NCBI RefSeq assembly: GCF_003993795.1
Contig: NZ_RWKV01000017.1
Location: forward strand, 62,001-126,000
Source of the DNA: Aquabacter cavernae
Lineage (GTDB): Bacteria > Pseudomonadota > Alphaproteobacteria > Rhizobiales > Xanthobacteraceae
DNA length: 64,000 bases
Direction of reading: 5' to 3'
In this document: in pieces, positions 56,790-64,000 of the stretch
How the letters are laid out: every line of letters begins with the position of its first letter
Numbering within the stretch: the first letter of the stretch is position 1
Notes under the pieces: generated by a model
Told to the model about the DNA's origin: nothing
The model's input: the letters and a program-made list of their open reading frames with translations, nothing else
The model's database searches: none
Position numbers and translations under genes: made by a program

Positions 56790-57669
56790 ATTGCCCCTCG
56801 CCCGCTTTCAGGGCTGCTTCCACCGCCAGCAGGTCGCGCCAGACCATGCGCTTGCCCAAGGGCGTGCGCAGCAGATAGGCCGGGTGGAAGGTGGGCATGG
56901 CCTTGATGGTGCGCGTGCCCGTGTCATAGGGGAAGAAGCGCCCACGGGTCTTCGTGATGCCTTCCGTCACGCCCAGCAATGTCTGGGCCGAGGGATTGCC
57001 CAGGCAGATCAGGAAATCGGGATCCGCCAGTTCCACCTGCCGCCGGATGAAGGGCAGGCAGATGGCCGTCTCCTGGGGCGTGGGCGTGCGGTTGCCCGGC
57101 GGGCGCCAGGGAATGACATTGGCGATATAGGCGCTGGTCCGGTCGAGCCCGATCGCGCCGAGCATGAGGTCCAGCAGGCGCCCGGAACGGCCCACGAAGG
57201 GCAGGCCCTGGGCATCCTCGTCGCGCCCCGGCGCCTCGCCCACCAGCATGACCCGCGCCTTGGGGTTGCCGTCCGCGAACACCAGCCGGGTGGCGGTGCG
57301 CTTCAGGGGGCACCCCTCGAACCGCTCCAGAATCTCCCGCAATTCCTCCAGCGAGCCGGCCGCCCGTGCGGCCTCGCGCGCGGCCATCACCGCCTCGTCG
57401 GGCGGCTGGGCGGCGAGATTGGGCATGGGCAGAACGGACGCACCGGCAGGCGCCGGCGCGGGACGCGCAGACGCCACGGGCGCGGCGGCCGGGCGGGCAC
57501 CGGCAGGCGCGGGCCGCGCCTCCTGGGCCTGCGGCGCCACGCGCTTGAGATCGCGCGCCGCCGCGGCGGTGGCGAAGCGGTTCACCGGCGCCTCTTCGAG
57601 GGCGGCATCCACCCCGGCCTGCGCATGGAAGGCAAGGATGTCGCTAAGGGAGGAAAGGTTGGAATCCAT
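56788..57669 (-). CDS. uracil-DNA glycosylase, family-4-like without full Fe-S ligand set
   Basis: 293 residues. After an Ala/Pro-rich N-terminal stretch (about 45-90) comes the UDG fold with motif 1 GEAPGRDEDAQGLPFVG (144-160) and motif 2 HPAYLLR (262-268), as in family 4 enzymes, which remove uracil from DNA. Of the four cysteines that hold the 4Fe-4S cluster in family 4, only two are matched (C120, C204). The first is Phe117 and the third Trp188 (in IPWRPPGNR, where family 4 has KCRPPxNR). A family-4-like class lacking the cluster, as I recall reported from Bradyrhizobium, is the best fit. Confidence 0.85.
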   Translation of the reverse strand: MDSNLSSLSDILAFHAQAGVDAALEEAPVNRFATAAAARDLKRVAPQAQEARPAPAGARPAAAPVASARPAPAPAGASVLPMPNLAAQPPDEAVMAAREAARAAGSLEELREILERFEGCPLKRTATRLVFADGNPKARVMLVGEAPGRDEDAQGLPFVGRSGRLLDLMLGAIGLDRTSAYIANVIPWRPPGNRTPTPQETAICLPFIRRQVELADPDFLICLGNPSAQTLLGVTEGITKTRGRFFPYDTGTRTIKAMPTFHPAYLLRTPLGKRMVWRDLLAVEAALKAGEGQ

Positions 57670-57819
57670 GGGCCCGCGCAGATTTGCCCCCACCATAGAG
57701 CATCCGTGCGCGGACCGCGATTCCGCCTGTGGGCGGGGTGCGGTGGAAAGCGAATTGTCAGAAAGCCTCAACCATGGAAGAACTCCAGGTTGATTGATGC
57801 GATGCGCAAGGACGCGGGA

Positions 57820-59493
57820 ATGACAGAGGCGGAACTGCCCGAACGGGACGGCATGGATTATGACGTGGTGGTGGTTGGCGGAGGGCCGGCGGGCCTTGCG
57901 ACGGCCATTCGCCTCAAGCAGGCTGCCGCCGAGCGGGGGGAAGAGATTTCCGTTGTGGTCGTGGAGAAGGGCTCCGAAGTGGGCGCCCACATTCTCTCCG
58001 GCGCCGTGATCGATCCCATCGGGCTCAATGCCCTGTTTCCGGACTGGGCCTCGGAAGGCGACGCGCCCCTGACCACCCAGGTCACCGACGACCGCTTCTA
58101 TCTGCTGGGCCCGGCGGGCGGCGTGCGCCTGCCCAATTTCGCCATGCCGCCGCTGATGAACAATCACGGTAATTATATCGGCTCGCTCGGCAATGTGTGC
58201 CGCTGGCTCGCCACCCGCGCCGAGGGGCTGGGCGTCGAGATCTATCCCGGCTTCGTGGCCTCCGAGATCCTCTATGACGACAAAGGCGCGGTGCGCGGCA
58301 TCGCCACCGGCGACATGGGCGTGGGCCGCGACGGCGCGCCCAAGGGGGAATTCACCCGCGGCATGGAGCTGCGCGGACGCTACACCGTGTTCGCCGAGGG
58401 CGCGCGCGGCCACCTGACCAAGCAGCTCATCGCCAAATATGCCCTCGATGCCGGCCGCGAACCGGCCAAATTCGGGATCGGGCTGAAGGAATTGTGGAAG
58501 GTGAAGAAGGACAAGCACCAGCCCGGCCTGGTGCAGCACGGCTTCGGCTGGCCGCTGGACGGCAAGACCGGCGGCGGCGCGTTCCTCTATCACATGGAAG
58601 ACGAGCAGGTGATGGTGGGCTTCGTGGTCCACCTGAACTACCAGAATCCCTGGCTCTCGCCCTTCGACGAGTTCCAGCGATTCAAGACCCATCCCTTCTT
58701 CCGCGACACGTTCGAGGGCGGCAAGCGCATCTCCTACGGCGCGCGCGCCATCACCGAGGGCGGCTGGCAGTCCGTACCCAAGCTCGCCTTCCCCGGCGGC
58801 CTCCTGGTGGGCTGCGCGGCCGGCTTCGTGAACGTGCCGCGCATCAAGGGCAGCCACAACGCCATGCTGTCCGGCATCCTGGCGGCGGACCAGCTGGCGA
58901 CGGCGCTGGCGGAAGGGCGCGCACAGGACGAACTCTCCAGCTATGAGGCGAGCTGGCGCGGCTCGGCCATCGGCCACGATCTGCACAAGGTGCGCAACGT
59001 GAAGCCGCTCTGGTCCAAGCTCGGCACCTTCGCGGGCATTCCGCTGGGCGCGCTGGACATGTGGACCAACACGCTGGGCTTCTCGCTGTTCGGCACGCTG
59101 AAGCACGGCAAGAGCGACGCGGCCACCCTGAAGCCCGCCGCCGCGTGCAAGAAGATCGTCTATCCCAAGCCCGACGGCGTGCTCACCTTCGACAAGCTCT
59201 CCTCGGTCTTCATCTCCAACACCAATCACGAGGAGGACCAGCCGATCCACCTCAAGGTGAAGGACATGGCCCTTCAGAAAAGCTCGGAGCACGACGTGTT
59301 CGCGGGCCCCTCGAACCGTTATTGCCCGGCGGGCGTCTATGAATGGGTGGAAGAGAACGGGGCCGAGCCGCGCTTCCAGATCAACGCGCAGAACTGCGTC
59401 CACTGCAAGACGTGCGACATCAAGGATCCCAACCAGAACATCGTCTGGACCGCACCCGAGGGCAGCGGCGGGCCGAACTATCCCAATATGTGA
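57820..59493 (+). CDS. electron transfer flavoprotein-ubiquinone oxidoreductase
   Basis: 557-residue inner-membrane-bound flavoprotein that passes electrons from ETF (fed by acyl-CoA dehydrogenases) to ubiquinone. FAD motif VVVVGGGPAGLATAIRLKQ near the N-terminus, EKGSEVGAHILSGAVIDP, the ubiquinone/membrane segment GGLLVGCAAGFVNVPRIKG, and a C-terminal 4Fe-4S region with RYCPAGVYEW and CVHCKTCDIKDP. Start: ATG at 57820 (AAGGA eight bases upstream) or 57802. The gene ends in a 10-bp hairpin (59501-59522). Its substrate-side partner genes etfAB are not in the window. Confidence 0.96.
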   Translation: MTEAELPERDGMDYDVVVVGGGPAGLATAIRLKQAAAERGEEISVVVVEKGSEVGAHILSGAVIDPIGLNALFPDWASEGDAPLTTQVTDDRFYLLGPAGGVRLPNFAMPPLMNNHGNYIGSLGNVCRWLATRAEGLGVEIYPGFVASEILYDDKGAVRGIATGDMGVGRDGAPKGEFTRGMELRGRYTVFAEGARGHLTKQLIAKYALDAGREPAKFGIGLKELWKVKKDKHQPGLVQHGFGWPLDGKTGGGAFLYHMEDEQVMVGFVVHLNYQNPWLSPFDEFQRFKTHPFFRDTFEGGKRISYGARAITEGGWQSVPKLAFPGGLLVGCAAGFVNVPRIKGSHNAMLSGILAADQLATALAEGRAQDELSSYEASWRGSAIGHDLHKVRNVKPLWSKLGTFAGIPLGALDMWTNTLGFSLFGTLKHGKSDAATLKPAAACKKIVYPKPDGVLTFDKLSSVFISNTNHEEDQPIHLKVKDMALQKSSEHDVFAGPSNRYCPAGVYEWVEENGAEPRFQINAQNCVHCKTCDIKDPNQNIVWTAPEGSGGPNYPNM

Positions 59494-59500
59494 AGCCCCT

Positions 59501-59592
59501 CCCCCGCCGCACGCGGCGGGGGGCGATCCATAGGGGGACGGGGCCTCTTCGTGCTTTCCCCCTCCCAACCCTCCCCCGCGAGCGGGAGAGGG
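59501..59592. repeat. hairpin and CTCTCCCGC-type palindrome
   Basis: A perfect 10-bp stem CCCCCGCCGC/GCGGCGGGGG (59501-59522) just after the ETF-QO stop, then a CCCTCCCAACCCTCCCCCGC...GCGGGAGAGGG unit (59556-59592) of the same family as at 14827. They fill the 178-bp space between the convergent ETF-QO and apt genes and may end both transcripts. Confidence 0.65.
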
Positions 59593-59671
59593 CTTTGAGC
59601 GCGTTCCGGTGCGTTCCCTCACATGGGCAGGGCTTGAGGCGCGACCTGTGGGGCCAGCTGGGACGCCGGCA

Positions 59672-60217
59672 TCAATGCCCCGGGAAGCTCAGCAGGGTGC
59701 GCACCGGCACGTCCATGGCCCGCAGCTTCTCCGCGCCGCCCAGGTCCGGCAGGTCGATGATGAAGCAGGCGGCCTCCACCTTCGCGCCGATATTGCGCAA
59801 CAGCTTCACGGCGCCTTCCGCCGTGCCGCCGGTGGCGATGAGATCGTCCACCAGCACCACGCGCTCACCGGGCGCCACCGCATCCACATGCATCTCCATT
59901 TCGTCCTCGCCATATTCGAGGGCGTAGGCCATGCGCACGGTCTGGTGGGGCAGCTTGCCCTTCTTGCGGATGGGCACGAAACCGGCCGAAAGCTGGTGCG
60001 CCACCGCGCCGCCCACGATGAAGCCGCGCGCCTCAATGCCCGCCACCTTGTCGATCTTCGCTCCCGCCCAGGGCTGAACCAGTTCGTCAATGGCGCGCCG
60101 GAAGGCCCGTGCGTCCCCCAGCAAGGTGGTGATGTCGCGGAACAGGATGCCGGGCTTCGGATAATCCTTGATGGTGCGGACGGCGTGGGACAGGTCAAAG
60201 GCGGGGGGAACTTGCAT
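59672..60217 (-). CDS. apt: adenine phosphoribosyltransferase
   Basis: 181-residue purine salvage enzyme (adenine + PRPP to AMP). PRPP-binding motif [14 protein letters not shown] at 120-133; [19 protein letters not shown] (18-36) and [16 protein letters not shown] (61-76) are Apt-specific. The ATG at 60217 gives the normal length. In many alphaproteobacteria apt lies beside the bc1 genes, as it does here with a small pseudogene between. Confidence 0.96.
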   Translation of the reverse strand: MQVPPAFDLSHAVRTIKDYPKPGILFRDITTLLGDARAFRRAIDELVQPWAGAKIDKVAGIEARGFIVGGAVAHQLSAGFVPIRKKGKLPHQTVRMAYALEYGEDEMEMHVDAVAPGERVVLVDDLIATGGTAEGAVKLLRNIGAKVEAACFIIDLPDLGGAEKLRAMDVPVRTLLSFPGH

Positions 60218-60328
60218 CGGTCGTCCGGTGGTGGCCCGGACCGGGCGCGGGATGCGCCGCCTCGGGTCAGGTGCCATCCAACACCGTCCCGGCGCCCTTG
60301 AAAACCACCCGTTCCGCAATCCCACAGC

Positions 60329-60673
60329 ATGATGCGAGTGGATAGACACAGCAGAAGCGGGTATCAGTGCGCGTATGACCACAGCCTGATCGGCCCGCTT
60401 CAGTCCGAGTTCGGATGGGCCACCGCCGACATCTCTTCCCGCCTTGCGGTGCGCCTCGTTTTGTTCGGCCTCCTGGGGCCGTTCGCCGCCGCCTTCATGA
60501 ACCGCCTCGGCATCCGCCGCGTGGCCGCCTATGGCGCGGGCTTCAGCCGGACCTTCTACCAGACCTATCTGCCCGCTTGCTTCGTGGCCGGCGTGCTCTG
60601 CCTGTTCGCGGCGCTGGCCATCGTGCTGGTGCGCGAGCGCTCCGGCCCCGCGCCGATGCCCCGGCAAGCTTGA
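60329..60673 (+). pseudogene. internally deleted MFS transporter remnant
   Basis: An open frame of 114 codons that reads as two ends of a major-facilitator transporter joined together. The N-terminal part is [20 protein letters not shown] and [20 protein letters not shown] (helices 1-2 with the MFS loop). The C-terminal part is [20 protein letters not shown] and a final helix. A normal member has about 400 residues; roughly 300 between RRVAAYG and GFSRTFYQ are missing without breaking the frame. It cannot transport and is probably an inactive relic. Confidence 0.75.
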
Positions 60674-60696
60674 GACCAAGCCCGGCCCCCGAAAGC

Positions 60697-60733
60697 AGAA
60701 AGGCCGCAGGCACCATGTGCCTGCGGCCTTTCT
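60697..60733 (-). terminator. strong hairpin terminator after petC
   Basis: Perfect 17-bp stem (60697-60713 with 60717-60733, loop of 3) ending on the minus strand in GGCCTTTCTGCTTTC, 26 bp after the cytochrome c1 stop. It also serves the plus-strand MFS relic. Confidence 0.8.
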
Positions 60734-60758
60734 CGTCTCATATCCGGCGAACCGAGCC

Positions 60759-61589
60759 TCAGTGGGCGATGTTCTTCCAGATCTTCTTCTTCGTGAAGTA
60801 GAGCAGGCCCGACAGCACGATGAGGAAGATGAACACCTGGAAGCCGATGCGCTTGCGGGCATCGAGATGGGGCTCGGCCAGCCACATCATGAAGGCGCTC
60901 ACGTCGCGGGAATACTGGTCCACGGTCTGCGGCGCGCCGTCCGTATATTCCACCTGCCCGTCGGACAGGGGCTTGGGCATGGCGATCTGGTGACCGGGGA
61001 AATAGGTGTTGTAGTGCAGGCCCGGCTGCACGGTGGTGCCCGCCGGAGGTTCCACATAGCCCATCAGCAGCGCGTGGATATAGTCCACGCCGTGCTCCTG
61101 ATACTGGATGAAGGCGTCGGTGATGAAGCCGGGGAAGCCCACATGGTAGGAGCGCGCCTTGGCCAGTACCGAGAAGTCCGGCGGATAGGCGCCGCCATTG
61201 GCCACGCGCGCCGCCTGCTCATTGGGGAAAGGCGCGGGCCAGTGGTCGGAGAGACGGCCGGGGCGCTGGAACATCTCGCCCTGGTCGTTCGGCCCGTCCG
61301 TGACCTGGTAGGAGCTTGCCACCACCTTGGCCTGCGCCTCGGAGAAGCCGGGGCCGCCCGGCTGGGCGAGGTTGCGGAAGTAGAAGTAATTGGCGGAGTG
61401 ACACGAGGCGCAAACCTCGCGGAACACCTTGAAGCCGCGCTGGAGCTGCCCCTGGTCGAAGGAGCCGAAGGGCCCCGCGAAGGACCAGGATTCCCGGTGC
61501 GGACGGTCCGTGCCTTCGGCCGCGTTGGCGGGGGCGGCGAAAATCGCCACCGCCGCCAGGGCGCCGAGGAGAATGCTACGCTTGATCAT
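60759..61589 (-). CDS. petC: cytochrome c1 of the bc1 complex
   Basis: 276-residue haem subunit of ubiquinol-cytochrome c reductase; accepts electrons from the Rieske protein and reduces cytochrome c in the periplasm. Signal peptide [20 protein letters not shown], ending ANA. Haem motif CASCH (about 60-64), the c1 stretch [18 protein letters not shown], and a C-terminal membrane anchor [22 protein letters not shown] separate gene, unlike the fused b/c1 gene fbcH of some bradyrhizobia. The ATG lies 20 bp after petB. Confidence 0.96.
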   Translation of the reverse strand: MIKRSILLGALAAVAIFAAPANAAEGTDRPHRESWSFAGPFGSFDQGQLQRGFKVFREVCASCHSANYFYFRNLAQPGGPGFSEAQAKVVASSYQVTDGPNDQGEMFQRPGRLSDHWPAPFPNEQAARVANGGAYPPDFSVLAKARSYHVGFPGFITDAFIQYQEHGVDYIHALLMGYVEPPAGTTVQPGLHYNTYFPGHQIAMPKPLSDGQVEYTDGAPQTVDQYSRDVSAFMMWLAEPHLDARKRIGFQVFIFLIVLSGLLYFTKKKIWKNIAH

Positions 61590-61609
61590 GTCTCTCTCCC
61601 CGCGCTCGT

Positions 61610-62869
61610 TCAGGCCTTGGCACCAGGCGCCGCAGCGCCCTTTGCCCCTCGTGCGAGCACTGCGTCCGCAATGGATGCAGGCATGACCGATGGCCGCTCG
61701 ATGAGGCCGAGCACGGGCAGGATGACCAGGAAGTGGACGAAGTAATAAACGGTGAGGATGCGCGAGGCGATGACGTAGCCGCCCTCGGCCGGCATGGCGC
61801 CCAGATAACCCAGGCCCACCGCCACCACCGCGAAGATCCAGAAGAACTGCTTGAACAGCGGCCGGTAGCGCGCGGAGCGCACCTTGGACGTGTCCAGCCA
61901 GGGCAGGAAGGCCAGCACGGCGATGGCGCCGAACATGGCCAGCACGCCGCCCAGCTTGTCCGGCACCGAGCGCAGGATCGCGTAGAAGGGCAGGAAGTAC
62001 CATTCCGGAACGATGTGCGCGGGCGTGGCGAGCGGGTTGGCCGGGATGTAATTGTCCGAGTGGCCGAGATAGTTCGGGATGTAGAAGACGAACCAGGCGA
62101 AGAACATGATGAACACCACCATGGCGAACACATCCTTGATGGTCGCGTAGGGGGTGAAGGGCACCGTGTCCTTGGCCACGCTCTTCACGTCGATGCCGTC
62201 GGGATTGTTCTGGCCCACATGGTGCAGCGCCCAGATGTGCAGGCCGACAATGCCCGCGATCATGAAGGGCAGCAGATAGTGCAGCGAGAAGAAGCGGTTC
62301 AGCGTGGGGTCACCCACCGAATAGCCGCCCCACAGCCACAGCACGATGGTCTCGCCCACATAGGGGATGGCCGAGAACAGGTTGGTGATGACGGTGGCGC
62401 CCCAGTAGGACATCTGGCCCCAGGGCAGCACATAGCCCATGAAGGCGGTGGCCATCATCAGCAGGTAGATGATCACGCCGAGGATCCACAGCACTTCGCG
62501 GGGCGCCTTGTAGGAGCCGTAATACATGCCGCGGAAGATGTGGATGTAGACCGCGATGAAGAACATCGAGGCGCCGTTGGCGTGGATGTAGCGGATCAGC
62601 CAGCCGTAATTCACATCACGCATGATGTGCTCGACGCGCGCGAACGACACCGGCGCATAGGCCGTGTAGTGCATGGCCAGCACGATGCCAGAGACGATCT
62701 GGCAGATCAGCATGAACGTGAGGATGCCGCCGAACGTCCAGAGATAGTTCAGGTTCCGCGGGGTCGGATAGGAAACAGCCGACGAATGTAACAGCCCGAC
62801 CAACGGCAGCCGGCTCTCGAACCAGCGCGCGATTTTTCCCTGGGGCTGGTAGGTGGAATGTCCTTCCAT
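61610..62869 (-). CDS. petB: cytochrome b of the bc1 complex
   Basis: 419-residue membrane subunit with eight helices and two b-type haems. Haem-ligand helices are seen in [18 protein letters not shown] and [17 protein letters not shown] (helices B region) and in [21 protein letters not shown] (helix D). The quinol-site motif PEWY lies at about 287-290. The C-terminal end is Ala/Gly-rich. The ATG at 62869 (MEGHSTYQ) is preferred over a TTG further upstream. Middle gene of petABC. Confidence 0.97.
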   Translation of the reverse strand: MEGHSTYQPQGKIARWFESRLPLVGLLHSSAVSYPTPRNLNYLWTFGGILTFMLICQIVSGIVLAMHYTAYAPVSFARVEHIMRDVNYGWLIRYIHANGASMFFIAVYIHIFRGMYYGSYKAPREVLWILGVIIYLLMMATAFMGYVLPWGQMSYWGATVITNLFSAIPYVGETIVLWLWGGYSVGDPTLNRFFSLHYLLPFMIAGIVGLHIWALHHVGQNNPDGIDVKSVAKDTVPFTPYATIKDVFAMVVFIMFFAWFVFYIPNYLGHSDNYIPANPLATPAHIVPEWYFLPFYAILRSVPDKLGGVLAMFGAIAVLAFLPWLDTSKVRSARYRPLFKQFFWIFAVVAVGLGYLGAMPAEGGYVIASRILTVYYFVHFLVILPVLGLIERPSVMPASIADAVLARGAKGAAAPGAKA

Positions 62870-62905
62870 GGGGTCCAACCTTCTTTGAGCGAGGCGACGC
62901 GCGCG

Positions 62906-63430
62906 TCAGCCGATCACGATCTTGGTGTCGGAGGTGAAGGTGTAGGGCGGCACCGGCAAGTTCAGCGGTGCCGGTCCGACACGGACCCGGCCCGAGGAAT
63001 CGTACTGGGACCCATGGCAAGGGCAGAACCAGCCGTCATAATTGCCCTGGTGGCCCAGCGGCACGCAGCCCAGATGGGTGCAGATGCCGACAACCACTAG
63101 GAAATTGTCGTGCCCAGACTTCACCCGGTCCTGGTCCGGCTGGGGGTCGATGAGCTGGCTCATGGGCACGGCGCGTGCCGCCTCCACGTCCTTCGGGGCG
63201 CGGTTGAAGATGAAGATCGGCTTGCCGCGCCACTGCACGGTCACGATCTGCCCTTCAGATATGGGAGACAGGTCCACCTCGGTGGTGGAGAGGGCGAGAA
63301 CCGACTGGTCGGGCTGGAGCTGGGAGATGAACGGCCAAGCCAAGGCGGCCGCGCCCACCGTCCCGACCGCGCCCGTGGCGATGTAGAGAAAGTCTCGACG
63401 GTTGGTTCCCGAGGTCTCCGTATGTGCCAC
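62906..63430 (-). CDS. petA: Rieske iron-sulfur protein of the bc1 complex
   Basis: 174-residue subunit carrying electrons from ubiquinol to cytochrome c1. A Tat-type N-terminus with [20 protein letters not shown] is retained as membrane anchor. The 2Fe-2S ligands are in CTHLGC and CPCHGS. The start is GTG at 63430 with GAGGAAG six bases upstream; no ATG is available before the anchor. First gene of petABC; its promoter must lie in 63431-63654. Confidence 0.95.
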   Translation of the reverse strand: MAHTETSGTNRRDFLYIATGAVGTVGAAALAWPFISQLQPDQSVLALSTTEVDLSPISEGQIVTVQWRGKPIFIFNRAPKDVEAARAVPMSQLIDPQPDQDRVKSGHDNFLVVVGICTHLGCVPLGHQGNYDGWFCPCHGSQYDSSGRVRVGPAPLNLPVPPYTFTSDTKIVIG

Positions 63431-63654
63431 GGCGTTCTTCCTCACTCGTCTATATATGGCCAGACCGTCGCGGCACGCATGAAAGCGGGAAACAGCTTCA
63501 TGCGCGGGAAGCCCCATTCCGCGCGCGACGCGAGGCCTTATGAGCAACAATGCCCTCTTGAAGAGGTTTGCCACTTTCGATTGCCTCTAATTGCACCCTA
63601 CCTTTACCCTTGTCCAGATCGTGACTATGCGGCACGCGGTCCTGTGGCAGCGGC

Positions 63655-64000
63655 ATGAACGCGCAAGGGACATGGGGCTCTACCGCATTGACAGACAGAC
63701 CCGTTCCGGCACCCGCCGGCCTCGCCCCGGTCCTCGCCCTCTATTGCCCGGACATTGCCCAGAATACGGGCACCTGCCTGCGCACGGGGGCGTGCCTGGG
63801 CGTTCCCGTCCATCTCATCGAGCCGGCGGGCTTTCCGGTGGGCAGCGCTGCCTTTCGCCGCGCCGGGATGGACTATCTCGACGTGGTGGACTTCGTGCGC
63901 CACCCCTCCTTCGCCGCCTTCGATGCCTGGCGACAGGCGCAAGGGCGTCGCCTCGTCCTGTTCACCACGAAGGGCGCCACGCCCTATCACCGCTTCGCCT
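63655..64000 (+). CDS. trmL: tRNA (cytidine/uridine-34-2'-O)-methyltransferase, partial
   Basis: First 115 codons of a SpoU-class (SPOUT) methyltransferase that modifies the wobble base of tRNA-Leu; the gene runs off the right edge. The N-terminus LALYCPDIAQNTGTCLRTGA, then VHLIEPAGFPVGSAAFRRAGMDYLD and LVLFTTKGATPYHRFA, is TrmL-specific. The ATG at 63655 was taken as start; a TTG at 63685 is possible because the first residues are not conserved. Divergent from petABC. Confidence 0.9.
   Translation, partial: MNAQGTWGSTALTDRPVPAPAGLAPVLALYCPDIAQNTGTCLRTGACLGVPVHLIEPAGFPVGSAAFRRAGMDYLDVVDFVRHPSFAAFDAWRQAQGRRLVLFTTKGATPYHRFA

Overview
The window is high-GC (by eye about two thirds G+C) chromosomal DNA from an alphaproteobacterium, most likely of the order Hyphomicrobiales. 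The signs are a three-gene bc1 complex operon with separate cytochrome b and c1 genes, an hpf-ptsN pair, paaX-controlled phenylacetate genes, long-form HPF, and intergenic palindromes of the kind common in rhizobia and their relatives. A family-level placement near Xanthobacter/Azorhizobium is only an impression. I see no rRNA, tRNA, CRISPR array or prophage.

Left part (1-13400): a partial biotin synthase gene, a small cupin gene and the hpf-ptsN pair, then the phenylacetyl-CoA epoxidase operon paaABCDE on the minus strand. Divergent from it is a plus-strand fumC-maeA-thrE row (fumarase, malic enzyme, ThrE-type exporter), followed by two minus-strand repressor genes, paaX and a TetR gene. Phenylacetate breakdown ends in succinyl-CoA and acetyl-CoA, so fumarase and malic enzyme beside it make metabolic sense. 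Transport block (13600-21121): divergent from the TetR gene lies a complete branched-chain-amino-acid-type ABC importer (SBP, two permeases, two ATPases). A second importer of the NitT/TauT type follows (SBP, ATPase, permease).

Middle part (21200-31900): a small cysteine-rich secreted protein and a decayed spot where a truncated IS5-family element is fused to a frameshifted glycosyltransferase remnant. Then comes a periplasmic iron-acquisition cluster: two imelysin-family proteins, a DUF1111 di-haem protein, a DUF1513 protein, a multicopper oxidase and a divergent FTR1 iron permease. This cluster is the best candidate in the window for a system with an unusual composition.

Right part (32000-64000): housekeeping and central metabolism. 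It holds aspS, a GGDEF/EAL protein, rnd, rlmE, ppx/gppA, pncB, a GAF-PAS-GGDEF cyclase, and the glyoxylate-to-glycerate set gcl-hyi-glxR followed by pyk. After these come a CYTH protein, an AceE/MdeB-like E1 dehydrogenase with a divergent Lrp regulator, a small potassium channel, typA, an atypical uracil-DNA glycosylase, ETF-ubiquinone oxidoreductase, apt, a collapsed MFS gene, the bc1 operon petABC and the start of a tRNA methyltransferase gene.

Intergenic structure is rich. A repeat of about 127 bp predicted to fold into three hairpins around a closing stem occurs twice in good form (1905-2032 and 45563-45689) and once degraded (about 40046-40165). Several CTCTCCCGC-type palindromes and one CCCGGGCTTGTCCCGGG-type element also fill the gaps.
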